NCBI GenBank assembly: GCA_015068615.1
Contig: SVKE01000008.1
Coordinates: forward strand, 1-39,157
Length of the DNA: 39,157 nt
Direction of reading: 5' to 3'
Origin: Oscillospiraceae bacterium
GTDB taxonomy: Bacteria > Bacillota > Clostridia > UBA1381 > UBA9506
Below are positions 24,253 through 33,992 of the stretch, in pieces. A model generated the notes under the pieces. That model did no database searches. It was not told the DNA's origin and saw nothing but the letters and a program-made list of their open reading frames with translations. The stretch's first letter is position 1. Each line of letters begins with the position of its first letter. The position numbers were made by a program, and so were the translations under genes.

Positions 24253-26993
24253 TATTTTTCCACCTCTATTGTTAAAATCTTATTAGGACCAACACTGATT
24301 TTATCAAGGTTGATACTTTCTTCTTTTTCCTCGTTCATATTTACCTTAACTGCATTTTTAAAGGTCGTTGTGATTTTGCCCTTAACTGTTTCTTCTAAGG
24401 GGTTAAACAGTCTTATAATGTATTTGTCGCTGTCCTCTGCCTTTTTAAATGCCGTTAGCACCAGCTTTTCAGGAATTTCAAGGTATGATGCGTTGTCAGC
24501 TTCTGTTCCTGTTCCTTTTGATGTCTGGACTGTCTTTGTAGGTGTAGAAAGCTTTTCTGCTAACATTTGCGTTTCATTTTCCTTACCAAAGGGGTAAAGC
24601 ATATAGGTAAATGTGAGTTCGCCCAACGACTGACCGCCGTTTTCGTGAGGAAATGCTCCTGCACTTCTGAATTCTGTACAGATAACATTTCTCACGCCAC
24701 GGAATAAGGTAATAAAGAGTCGTCCCTCGTTATTTGCTTCATATTCACAGGTAGAATTATCAATAAATGAAAAGCCGGATTTGCCGTCTGTAAGGGTTGT
24801 AAAATATCCCTTAGGCAACGTCTGCATTTCGGGGTAATAAAGGTCGCCCTGAGGAATTGTTGAGCGCTTGTCAACATAGAAATGACCTGCACTCTGTGCA
24901 ATATCTGTCATAATTCCTGTATCAAAGGCAACGCGCATGCGATGGTCCATAGCTGTGTTGTTGATAACTGTTTTTACCTCTACCGCTTTTGCGCCCTTTT
25001 TCAAGGTGTAGTAGGTCGTGATTTCAATTTCTGCAAGCTCATCTGAGCGTTTGCTTTCGCCCTGAACCATATTCTTATTGATAATACCGAATTTCGGAAC
25101 ATTCATCTTCACTTTAGCTGCAATGGTAGCAGAAAGCTCACCGTTTTCCTCGTACCAGATTTCAGCATTTGCACCTAAGGTATTATATGTCTTATTATGA
25201 TACGGCGGGTAATAAATCCAGTAGTCACCCTGGTCGCCTGTTTCTTCGTAGTAGTTAAGATTTGTATAGACCTTGCCTGATGCTTTTTCTGTGAGCGTTA
25301 GTGTACCATTTTGCTCAACCAAAACCTTCAGGAATTCATTTTCCATTGTGTTTACGCCGGATATAAGCTCTTTACCCGAGAATTTTCTCATTTCGTGCCA
25401 GAAAACAGTTTTTCTGTTTACGTCCTTTATTTTAACTGCCTTGATTGTCTTGTAGCCCATTGCAGGAAGCTCGCCTGTTTCAACAATAACCTCAAAGCGG
25501 TCAACCTCATAAGGTAAAGGTCTTGTGTGTAAGTTAGATACAGGTGTAACCACTTCTTTTCTTGAGATAACCTGTTTGTTGAGCTTTTTGTCGCCATCAT
25601 AAAGCTCAAAATCCCACACATTCATATCCTGAGGGAAGTCGATGTAAAGCTTAACTACCTCGCTTCTTTTATAAGGAAGTGTGTTAAATAAAACCAACAG
25701 CATATCGCTGTCATCATATTTTGAGAAATCAATTGTTTTTACAATGTTTTTGCAGGCAGTATTTGAGACGGTTTCTGCAATTTCCAATGCCTGATTTAAG
25801 CGGTACATTGTATCGTCAACTGTTTTGTCCTGTGTTACGCCGTTAATACTGTCGTGAGGATGTGAAAGCAGAAGGTATTCTACGGCTTTATCTAAAAATG
25901 CCTTGTTATACTTTCCTTCCATTACAGACAAAGGCTCTGCTGTTTTAAAGATTGAGTTTTCAACCTTTTTATTTAAAATCTTAATATTGGGTCTTGTTGC
26001 CAAAGCGTTAGCACTGCATTTATATGCAGGACCGTCACGAAGCTCGCCCTTGATTGTCTTTAATTTGCTTTCGTCCACGTGTTTTTTGAATTGATCAACG
26101 TACTCCTCCAAGGTTGAAAGCTTAAGCTCTAAATCGGGGAACAGCTCCTGAGATTTTTTAATAATTTCAACCAGCTGAGGCTGCGCAGTTGATGAATCTG
26201 AGCCGTTCATTAATATTCTCTTTTCGGGAAGTACTGTTTCATCCATTGATTTCCAGGCAAGCTGAATTGCTTCCTTTAAGCGGCTTTCGTGGATTGCGCC
26301 GTTATCCTGAATGATAAAGTAATCCTCCCAATAGCCTTTAGAATCAGCCTCGTGGTACACCTGACCATCTTTGCCGATTTTCATAAAGTATTCGTTTGAG
26401 TTATAGTCTTTATCTGTGGTAACAGCAAGGAACGCATTCATAAAGAAGTTTGCTCTTGCGTGCTCTCCCAAGCGTGTTGCAAAAACCTTTGTGCCGTCAG
26501 GTGCTTCCCACAAGAATTCGCAGTTGGGACATCTGTCCTTTGATACGTTTTTGGCTACAACCACAAAGTCAAGTCCGAAGTTTTTGTAAATCTGCGGGAA
26601 CTGTGCGGTCTGTCCCCAGCCGAAGGACTCATGTGCAACGTTTAAGCAGCGGCCTAACTTTTGAGATACTCTTCTGCCTTTAAGCAAATTTCTGACTAAG
26701 CTTTCTCCACAAACAGGATAAAGGTCAGGCAAGGTGTACCAGGGGCCTACATCAATTTTGCCAGATTTGATGTAATTTTCTACCTTTTCTCTGTTTTCAG
26801 GCTTAAATTCAAGATAATCCTCCATAATAACAGACTGTCCGTCCATTAAAAAGCAGGAATACTCAGGCTGAGTATCTAATATTTCCAGTAGTTCATCTAC
26901 CATATCTATTAAATACTGTCTGTTTTCCCAGACGGGATATCTCCACTCTCTGTCCCAATGAGTGTGGGTTACTATGTATGCTTCCTTTTTCAT
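24252..26993 (-). CDS. GH38 alpha-mannosidase
   Basis: MKKEAYIVTHTHWDREWRYPVWENR, NVAHESFGWGQTAQFPQIYKNFG, LLLSHPHDSINGVTQD; coupled by TAATG to the HAD gene. Confidence 0.93.
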   Translation of the reverse strand: MKKEAYIVTHTHWDREWRYPVWENRQYLIDMVDELLEILDTQPEYSCFLMDGQSVIMEDYLEFKPENREKVENYIKSGKIDVGPWYTLPDLYPVCGESLVRNLLKGRRVSQKLGRCLNVAHESFGWGQTAQFPQIYKNFGLDFVVVAKNVSKDRCPNCEFLWEAPDGTKVFATRLGEHARANFFMNAFLAVTTDKDYNSNEYFMKIGKDGQVYHEADSKGYWEDYFIIQDNGAIHESRLKEAIQLAWKSMDETVLPEKRILMNGSDSSTAQPQLVEIIKKSQELFPDLELKLSTLEEYVDQFKKHVDESKLKTIKGELRDGPAYKCSANALATRPNIKILNKKVENSIFKTAEPLSVMEGKYNKAFLDKAVEYLLLSHPHDSINGVTQDKTVDDTMYRLNQALEIAETVSNTACKNIVKTIDFSKYDDSDMLLVLFNTLPYKRSEVVKLYIDFPQDMNVWDFELYDGDKKLNKQVISRKEVVTPVSNLHTRPLPYEVDRFEVIVETGELPAMGYKTIKAVKIKDVNRKTVFWHEMRKFSGKELISGVNTMENEFLKVLVEQNGTLTLTEKASGKVYTNLNYYEETGDQGDYWIYYPPYHNKTYNTLGANAEIWYEENGELSATIAAKVKMNVPKFGIINKNMVQGESKRSDELAEIEITTYYTLKKGAKAVEVKTVINNTAMDHRMRVAFDTGIMTDIAQSAGHFYVDKRSTIPQGDLYYPEMQTLPKGYFTTLTDGKSGFSFIDNSTCEYEANNEGRLFITLFRGVRNVICTEFRSAGAFPHENGGQSLGELTFTYMLYPFGKENETQMLAEKLSTPTKTVQTSKGTGTEADNASYLEIPEKLVLTAFKKAEDSDKYIIRLFNPLEETVKGKITTTFKNAVKVNMNEEKEESINLDKISVGPNKILTIEVEK

Positions 26994-27047
26994 TTTACAT
27001 CCCTCCTGATTTAAGTATAGTATAATTTTTCTTGTCATTCTACATTA

Positions 27048-27078
27048 ATTGTGATAAAATAATAGAACTATTGTGATA
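27048..27078. promoter_or_regulatory. Direct-repeat candidate regulator half-sites
   Basis: ATTGTGATA at 27048-27056 and 27070-27078, spaced 22 bp, between GH38 gene and divergent AraC gene. Confidence 0.5.
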
Positions 27079-27095
27079 TTTTAAGGAGTGCCGCC

Positions 27096-27947
27096 ATGAA
27101 AAAATCACCGTGCTTACCTGTTGCCGGCAACGTGGATACCGAGGCGCAATGCCTCTACAGATACGTTTACGGAGCCGACGATATATTTAATCTTCACAGT
27201 CATACCTTTTACGAAATTTTTATAACCACCTCAGGAACTGTTACACACCTGATAAACGGCATTACGCAAAAGCTACCTGAGGGTGCTCTTGTGTTTATTC
27301 GTCCCAACGATGTCCATGGTTATCTGTACGACACCCCCGAAAGTACGGATACCGCATATGTAAACCTCACATTTACATACGAAACCGCCGAACAGTTATT
27401 TGCTTATCTGTCCGAAACCTTTCCTTCACAAGAATTGTTGTTTTGTGATATGCCGCCTACTGTCATCCTGAACAAAGTTGAGAAAAAGCGCCTCCTCAAT
27501 CTGGTAAGTGAGCTTAACGCTGTAAACTGGCAGGACAAGAATGCCCTGAAGCTTCGCATGCGCTCGCTTTTATGCGAGATTTTTGTACGTTTCTTTTACA
27601 ATGTGCCTGAGCACGCTCAAAGTGATATGCCTGTCTGGTTTTCGCAGTTACTTTCCGATATGGAGCATCCTGATAATTTCTTAAAGGGTCCCCAGAGAAT
27701 GATTGAGCTATCACAAAGAACCCGCGAGCATCTGTCACGATGCATAAAGAAATATTTAGGAATGTCTGCCACCGAATATATAAACGAATTGAAAATCAAT
27801 TATGCGTCAAATCTTTTGTTGCGTACCAATACGCCGATTCTTTCTATTTGCTTTGACTGCGGTTTTCAAAATGCAAGCTATTTTAATAAGAGGTTTAAAA
27901 AGAAATACGGCATTTCGCCGAGAGAATTCAGAAAAACATATAAATAA
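27096..27947 (+). CDS. AraC-family transcriptional regulator
   Basis: N-terminal cupin-like FNLHSHTFYEIFITTSGTVTHLINGI; C-terminal HTH YINELKINYASNLLLRTNTPILSICFDCGFQNASYFNKRFKKKYGISPREFRK. Confidence 0.93.
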   Translation: MKKSPCLPVAGNVDTEAQCLYRYVYGADDIFNLHSHTFYEIFITTSGTVTHLINGITQKLPEGALVFIRPNDVHGYLYDTPESTDTAYVNLTFTYETAEQLFAYLSETFPSQELLFCDMPPTVILNKVEKKRLLNLVSELNAVNWQDKNALKLRMRSLLCEIFVRFFYNVPEHAQSDMPVWFSQLLSDMEHPDNFLKGPQRMIELSQRTREHLSRCIKKYLGMSATEYINELKINYASNLLLRTNTPILSICFDCGFQNASYFNKRFKKKYGISPREFRKTYK

Positions 27948-27982
27948 GGCCCTTTAGGTCCGGATATTGTAACAGAGAAATG

Positions 27983-28043
27983 TGCTGTTATTATAGGCTT
28001 TGTATGCTTTGCATGGTCCGGGCTTTTTGCCACAGCCCCATTA
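27983..28043. repeat. Copy of dispersed repeat (half-element, degenerate)
   Basis: TGCTGTTATTATAGGCTTTGTATGCTTTGCATGGTCCGGGCTTTTTGCCACAGCCCCATTA; aligns with 22288-22346. Confidence 0.8.
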
Positions 28044-28055
28044 GCAAAGGACATT

Positions 28056-29489
28056 TTATATTCTGGAGTAAAGCTCATTCAATCGTCGGAATTTTGTTTT
28101 ATCAATGCTGTCAAGCTGCTCCTTTGTCATTCTGTATCCCCAGTTGCCCTCGGCTTTGCCGGGGGTATTTAATCGTGTGTCAGAGCCATATCCCAGCAAA
28201 TCCTGAATCGGCATAATGACAAGTGCCGCATGAGATGCAAGCATGGTACGGATGATGGCATCACAGCCGCTTTCCCAATTCGCGTCTTGGTGACCGCAAT
28301 ATTCCAGCATATACCGCCGGGTTTCTTCGTCAAGCTCCCAGAGATATCCAAGCAATGTGTTGTTGTCATGGGTTCCTGTATAGGCAACACAATGATTGGT
28401 ATAGTTATGAGGCAGATGGGGGGATGTTTTATCGCCTGTAAAAGCAAACTGAAAAACCCGCATGCCCGGGAATCCGCTCTCTTTTACAAGCCTTATCACA
28501 TCTTCGGTGATAAATCCCAAGTCCTCTGCAATAATCAACGTGTTTCCACAGCTTTCTTTGATTGCATCAATCAATTTCAAACCGGGACCTTTTGACATAG
28601 TGCCCTCTTTGGCGGTTTTTGCCTGAACAGGAATCTCCCAGAAGGACTCAATGGCTCTGAAATGGTCAATTCGGATTCCGTCAAACATCTTTGACATAAG
28701 GGCAATTCTGTCCTTCCACCAACGAAAGTTTTCCTTCTCCATGGCGTTCCAGTCATATATGGGGTTTCCCCAAAGCTGACCGTCTGCAGAAAAATAATCA
28801 GGCGGAACCCCCGCAACGGAAACGGGCTGGTTCTTTTCATCAAGTTTAAAAAGATGTTTATGACCCCAAACATCGCTGCTGTCTAGGTCAACATAAATAG
28901 GCATATCTCCAATAATTTGAATGCCTTTGCTGTTTGCGTATTGTTTAATTTCAGTCCACTCATAAAAAAACTCATACTGAATAAACTTCCACATAAAGAA
29001 GTCGTCTTCGTGATAATCCTCACGTTCCCATTCCTGCCAAGGCTTTTCACCGTTTGCTTTTTTTATTGCCATAAATCTGCAGAAATTTTCAATGTATGGA
29101 TTTTGGGAAATAAAAGCTTCAATTTCCCCTTGATTGGTCACTCTGCTTGCAGCAACCTTCAGAACGGCCAACCTCTCATGATACAATCGTTCATATTCAC
29201 AAACATAAGGAGTAGATTGTTTTTGACAGCTAAGCTCGCCGTCGGTCAACAAGCCCTTTTCGCGAAGGCCTTGCAAACTGATAAAATAGGGATTTCCTGC
29301 AAAAGCAGAAGGAGATTTATACGGAGAATGACACTGGTCGGAAGGGCAGAAAGGAAGCACCTGCCAATAGGAATACCCGCAATCAGCCAAAAAGTCTATG
29401 AAATACTTGGCTTCATTTCCAAAACCACCTATAGAATAATCGCCGAAAAGCGAAGAAATATGCATAAGCACGCCGCTTTTTCTATCCAA
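28056..29489 (-). CDS. malQ: 4-alpha-glucanotransferase (amylomaltase)
   Basis: SGVLMHISSLFGDYSIGGFG, YWQVLPFCPSDQCHSPYKSPSAFAGNPYFIS, GIRIDHFRAIESFWEIP, IIAEDLGFITEDV, YTGTHDNNTLLGY. TTG start at 29489 behind GGAGG. Confidence 0.95.
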   Translation of the reverse strand: MDRKSGVLMHISSLFGDYSIGGFGNEAKYFIDFLADCGYSYWQVLPFCPSDQCHSPYKSPSAFAGNPYFISLQGLREKGLLTDGELSCQKQSTPYVCEYERLYHERLAVLKVAASRVTNQGEIEAFISQNPYIENFCRFMAIKKANGEKPWQEWEREDYHEDDFFMWKFIQYEFFYEWTEIKQYANSKGIQIIGDMPIYVDLDSSDVWGHKHLFKLDEKNQPVSVAGVPPDYFSADGQLWGNPIYDWNAMEKENFRWWKDRIALMSKMFDGIRIDHFRAIESFWEIPVQAKTAKEGTMSKGPGLKLIDAIKESCGNTLIIAEDLGFITEDVIRLVKESGFPGMRVFQFAFTGDKTSPHLPHNYTNHCVAYTGTHDNNTLLGYLWELDEETRRYMLEYCGHQDANWESGCDAIIRTMLASHAALVIMPIQDLLGYGSDTRLNTPGKAEGNWGYRMTKEQLDSIDKTKFRRLNELYSRI

Positions 29490-29541
29490 AATACATCGCC
29501 TCCAATTACAAAAAAATTTAACATAAAAATATAGCATAAAT

Positions 29542-29604
29542 GCAAGCCGCAAATCGGCTTGCTGCACCCCGGTGCACTAACCACATCGGAATGAAGTGCG
29601 TTAG
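29542..29604 (-). other. Structured 5' leader candidate of malQ (hairpin cluster)
   Basis: GCAAGCCG/CGGCTTGC (29542-29562), TGCACC/GGTGCA (29563-29576), CTAAC/GTTAG (29577-29604). Confidence 0.5.
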
Positions 29605-29627
29605 AATTTCAAACTAATCCCATGTTT

Positions 29628-29656
29628 ATTCTATCACATAGATACAAAGTTTTCAA
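29628..29656 (-). promoter_or_regulatory. Predicted malQ promoter
   Basis: Minus strand TTGAAA-17 nt-TAGAAT (29656-29651 / 29633-29628). Confidence 0.65.
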
Positions 29657-29695
29657 CGCTAATTTGGTTATAATGCAGATAAATACTTGCTCTGC

Positions 29696-29724
29696 TTGAC
29701 ATATAAATGTTCAAGATGTATAAT
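29696..29724 (+). promoter_or_regulatory. SigA-type promoter of glg operon
   Basis: TTGACA (29696-29701)-17 nt-TATAAT (29719-29724), exact consensus. Confidence 0.88.
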
Positions 29725-29775
29725 ATAATTAGTATATAAGAATAGATATGCCGTTTTTAAAGGAGCGAACTCTGT

Positions 29776-31650
29776 ATGAAAAAGAATCCCCAGAATGGTT
29801 TGCATGCTATGCTTAACGAATTTGCTGCAGGCACCAGCTCGAAGGCCTATGAATTCATGGGGTGCCATAAAGTTAAAGAAGGATTTGTTTTCAGGGTTTG
29901 GGCGCCAAATGCAACCGGAGTTTGCCTGGTTGGTACGTTTAATGATTGGGATATTTCTGCCTGCCCTATGCACAGTATCGGATATGGTGTATGGGAGGCA
30001 ACGGTTAAGAATGCCAATATATATGATGAATATAAATATTATATCAGCAAGCAGGACGGAGGGTTTGTTTATAAGAGCGATCCGTATGCCTTTCATGCTT
30101 GCACACGTCCCGAGAATTCCTCTAAGGTGTATGATATAGAGGGGTTTAAGTGGACAGACAGTCGGTACCGAAAGGCAAAAGCCAAAGTGCAAATCCATAA
30201 ACAGCCAATGAATATCTATGAGGTTCATCTTGGCTCATGGTTGCAGCATGATGATGGTAATTTTCTATCATATACCGATATGGCAGATAAACTTGTAAAA
30301 TATGTTAAGTATATGAATTATACCCATGTGGAGTTATTACCTGTCAGTGAATACCCGTTTGACCCGTCATGGGGATATCAGGTTACGGGCTACTTTGCGC
30401 CCACATCACGATACGGCACGCCGAAGGATTTTATGAAGTTCGTAGATACGCTTCACGCAGCAGGCATAGGCGTCATATTAGATTGGGTGGGTGCTCATTT
30501 TCCAAAGGATGAGAACGGACTGTATGAATTTGACGGAAGTTGTCTTTATGAATCTTCTGACCCTTTGCGAAACGAACATCCCGACTGGAAAACAAGAATT
30601 TTTGATTATTCCAGATACGAAGTTAAATCGTTTTTAATATCGAATATCGTTTACTGGCTGGACAAATACCATATAGACGGCATCAGGGTAGATGCAGTAG
30701 CGTCAATGTTATATTTAGATTACGGCAGACGCGATGGTCAGTGGCGTCCCAATCAGTACGGCGGTAATTATAATCTGGATGCTATTGAATTTTTGCGTTC
30801 CATGAATAGCGCAGCCTTTGCCTTTGACCCTTCGGTTATCATGGTGGCAGAGGAATCTACTGCATTCCCAATGGTTACCAAACCCGGATATGACGGCGGA
30901 TTGGGATTCAGCTTCAAGTGGAATATGGGTTGGATGAACGACCTGTTGGGTTATATGTCGTCAGATCCGCTTTTCAGAAAGGGACGGCACAATGATCTTA
31001 CCTTTTCAATGACATACGCCTTTTCTGAGAATTATATATTGCCTTTGTCTCATGACGAGGTTGTTCATGGCAAATGCTCGATGATAGGAAAGATGCCGGG
31101 AGATTATGAGGATAAATTTGCTAACCTGCGCGCTTTTTATGCATATATGATGGCACACCCCGGCAAGAAGCTTAACTTCATGGGTAATGAATTTGCTCAG
31201 TTTATAGAGTGGAACTATAAAAACCCACTTGAGTGGTTTATGTTAGAACATGATAAGCATAAAAAAATGCAGAAGTTTGTAAAAGATTTAAACCGTTTTT
31301 ATATTGATAATAAACCTTTCTGGGAAAATGATTCTGATTGGCAGGGATTCCAATGGATTGCTCATGACGATCATGAACAAAGTGTTATCTCCTTTATACG
31401 CAGAGATGCGTCGGGAAATGAGGTTGTTGTTATATGTAACTTCTGTCCCGTGGAGAGAAAAGGGTATCGGATCGGAGTTCCCAAAAGCGGAGAGTACCGT
31501 CCTGTATTGTCAAGCGATAGTGCTAAGTACGGCGGCTCGGGCACACGCCTTAGAAAGGTTAAAACCAAAGACATTAAAATGCACGGATTTGATAAATCAA
31601 TTTCTATTACGCTACCACCGCTTTCCACTGTATATTATATGAATAATTAA
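29776..31650 (+). CDS. glgB: 1,4-alpha-glucan branching enzyme
   Basis: CBM48-like FRVWAPNATGVCLVGTFNDWD; VHLGSWLQHDD, ELLPVSEYPFDPSWGYQVTGYFAPTSRYG, IRVDAVASMLYLDYGR, LSHDEVVHGKCSM. Confidence 0.96.
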   Translation: MKKNPQNGLHAMLNEFAAGTSSKAYEFMGCHKVKEGFVFRVWAPNATGVCLVGTFNDWDISACPMHSIGYGVWEATVKNANIYDEYKYYISKQDGGFVYKSDPYAFHACTRPENSSKVYDIEGFKWTDSRYRKAKAKVQIHKQPMNIYEVHLGSWLQHDDGNFLSYTDMADKLVKYVKYMNYTHVELLPVSEYPFDPSWGYQVTGYFAPTSRYGTPKDFMKFVDTLHAAGIGVILDWVGAHFPKDENGLYEFDGSCLYESSDPLRNEHPDWKTRIFDYSRYEVKSFLISNIVYWLDKYHIDGIRVDAVASMLYLDYGRRDGQWRPNQYGGNYNLDAIEFLRSMNSAAFAFDPSVIMVAEESTAFPMVTKPGYDGGLGFSFKWNMGWMNDLLGYMSSDPLFRKGRHNDLTFSMTYAFSENYILPLSHDEVVHGKCSMIGKMPGDYEDKFANLRAFYAYMMAHPGKKLNFMGNEFAQFIEWNYKNPLEWFMLEHDKHKKMQKFVKDLNRFYIDNKPFWENDSDWQGFQWIAHDDHEQSVISFIRRDASGNEVVVICNFCPVERKGYRIGVPKSGEYRPVLSSDSAKYGGSGTRLRKVKTKDIKMHGFDKSISITLPPLSTVYYMNN

Positions 31651-31675
31651 TACATGAAATAAAGGGGGATGTCTT

Positions 31676-32860
31676 ATGTTGGATAGAAGAAAAGATTGTA
31701 TTGCAATGTTGCTTGCGGGAGGACAGGGAAGCCGATTGCTAGTTTTAACGTACAAAACGGCTAAACCTGCCGTGCCCTTTGGCGGAAAATATCGCATTAT
31801 CGATTTCCCTCTTTCAAACTGCGTGAATTCCGGAATAGATACCGTGGGTATCTTAACCCAATATCAGCCCCTGGAGCTTAATAATTATATCGGAAACGGA
31901 CAGCCCTGGGGACTGAACAGAAACTTTGGCGGCGTACATATTCTGCCGCCATATGCACAGTCCGGAAAAATGGAATGGTACAAAGGTACAGCCAATGCAA
32001 TATACCAGAACATCCCATTTGTAGAGCGTTATAACCCAAAACATGTATTGATCTTGTCCGGTGACCATATATATAAGATGGATTATTCAAAGATGCTTAA
32101 GTATCATATTGAGAATGACGCCGAATGTACCATTGCCGTTCGTGATGTGCCTATTGAAGAAGCGAGTCGATTTGGTATTATGAATACCAATCCCGACAAC
32201 TCAATCTATCAGTTTGAGGAAAAACCGGCAAATCCGAAGAGCACCCACGCTTCGATGGGAGTGTATATATTCAAGTGGGACGTGCTGCGAAAATACCTCA
32301 TTGAGGACGAAGCAGACGAAACATCTGATAATGATTTTGGCAAAAACGTAATTCCTGCACTTCTCCGTGATGGCAGAAGGCTTTTTGCTTACTCCTTTAA
32401 TGATTATTGGAAAGACGTCGGTACAATCCACAGCCTATGGGAAGCTAACATGGAGCTGCTTGACGGCACTTTTAATATTCGTGATAAAGTATTTAAGACG
32501 TATGCAAGAAACTATGCTAAGCCTTCAAGCTATATAGCAAAAAGCAGTGATATTAAAAATTCATTTGTTGCTGAAGGATGCTCCGTTAAGGGCAAGATTG
32601 AACATTCCGTAATTTCTACAGGATGTACCATCGAAGAGAATGTGGAAATTTACAATAGTGTGATTATGCCTGATGCAGTGATTAAAAAAGGCGCAGTGAT
32701 AAAATATGCCATTATAAGCGAGGGCGCCGTTATAAGCGAAAACACCAAGGTGGGCGATGATCCTGTTTATTATGAAGAAAGTGAATGGGGCATCAGTGTA
32801 GTTGGCAAAGATAAGCAGATAGCTAAGAATAGCGTCGTAAAGCCGGGCGAAGTTATCTGA
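31676..32860 (+). CDS. glgC: Glucose-1-phosphate adenylyltransferase
   Basis: [58 protein letters not shown]. Confidence 0.96.
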   Translation: MLDRRKDCIAMLLAGGQGSRLLVLTYKTAKPAVPFGGKYRIIDFPLSNCVNSGIDTVGILTQYQPLELNNYIGNGQPWGLNRNFGGVHILPPYAQSGKMEWYKGTANAIYQNIPFVERYNPKHVLILSGDHIYKMDYSKMLKYHIENDAECTIAVRDVPIEEASRFGIMNTNPDNSIYQFEEKPANPKSTHASMGVYIFKWDVLRKYLIEDEADETSDNDFGKNVIPALLRDGRRLFAYSFNDYWKDVGTIHSLWEANMELLDGTFNIRDKVFKTYARNYAKPSSYIAKSSDIKNSFVAEGCSVKGKIEHSVISTGCTIEENVEIYNSVIMPDAVIKKGAVIKYAIISEGAVISENTKVGDDPVYYEESEWGISVVGKDKQIAKNSVVKPGEVI

Positions 32861-32876
32861 AGGAGCGTGACTGAAT

Positions 32877-33992
32877 ATGAAAAGATTATCAGGTATCATT
32901 TTTTCCAATATTTATGACAGTGCTTTGGGAGATCTTACAGCCAAGAGAACGGTAGCATCATTGCCTTTTGGCGGCAGATACAGGCAGATAGACTTCGTGC
33001 TGTCAAACATGGTAAATTCCAATATCGCTTCTGTGGGTGTTATTACTAAATACAATTATGAGTCTCTCATGGATCATCTAGGTTCCTGTGAGGAATGGGA
33101 TTTGAATCGCAAAAGCGGCGGATTGTATATCATCCCTCCATTTGCGTTTGGAAGATCGGATGTGTATCATGGGAAGTTAGAAGCGCTTTATACGGCACTC
33201 CATTTCTTGAAATCTCAAAACACGGAATATATTGTGCTTTCAGATACTATTACTATTTGTAATATAGATTATCGGGAGGTGCTTGCAAATCACATAAAAT
33301 CGGGCAGGGATATTACCGCTATTGCATCTAAGCCCCGAAGTGGGGCGGATAGTTACCCGGCAGTTTTTGAAGCGGATGGCGATGGTAGTGCCAAATCAAT
33401 TACTATAAACTGTGCAGCCAGAGAAAATTCCTTAGTTGGCATTGGTATGTTTATTATGGAACGCGAGGCGCTGATTAAAGTGGTAACAGAATGTGTTTCT
33501 GCAGGATTTTATCACTTTGAGAAGGACTTTTTACAAAAATACTTTAACGAAAATAAAATCACCGTTAATGTATATAACTTTGAAGAAACAGTATTGAGAA
33601 ACCGCGATATTGCCACGTATCTTAAAAATAACATACTGCTGACGGATGAAAAAATTCGTGGCAGCTTGTTCAAATCGAGTGCACCCATTTATACAAAGGT
33701 GCGTGACGAAATTCCGACATATTATGGCGAGAGTTCTGTTGTTAATGAATGTATCGTGGCAGACGGTTGTGTGATCAGCGGTGAATTAGAGAGCTCTGTG
33801 CTTTTCCGTGATGTTAAGATTGAAGAGGGTGCTAAGGTTATAGGTTCTATTGTTATGCAGGGCAGTAAAATTGGCAAGAACTCATATATAGAAAATGCAA
33901 TAATAGATAAAAATGTTACGATAACAGAAGGCACGCGCCTTATAGGTTCTAAGCTTAGCCCTGTTATTATAAGGAAAGGTGAAACCGTATGA
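32877..33992 (+). CDS. glgD: GlgD, GlgC-like adenylyltransferase subunit
   Basis: TVASLPFGGRYRQIDFVLSNMVNSNI; degenerate nucleotide-binding N-terminus; follows glgC. Confidence 0.93.
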   Translation: MKRLSGIIFSNIYDSALGDLTAKRTVASLPFGGRYRQIDFVLSNMVNSNIASVGVITKYNYESLMDHLGSCEEWDLNRKSGGLYIIPPFAFGRSDVYHGKLEALYTALHFLKSQNTEYIVLSDTITICNIDYREVLANHIKSGRDITAIASKPRSGADSYPAVFEADGDGSAKSITINCAARENSLVGIGMFIMEREALIKVVTECVSAGFYHFEKDFLQKYFNENKITVNVYNFEETVLRNRDIATYLKNNILLTDEKIRGSLFKSSAPIYTKVRDEIPTYYGESSVVNECIVADGCVISGELESSVLFRDVKIEEGAKVIGSIVMQGSKIGKNSYIENAIIDKNVTITEGTRLIGSKLSPVIIRKGETV

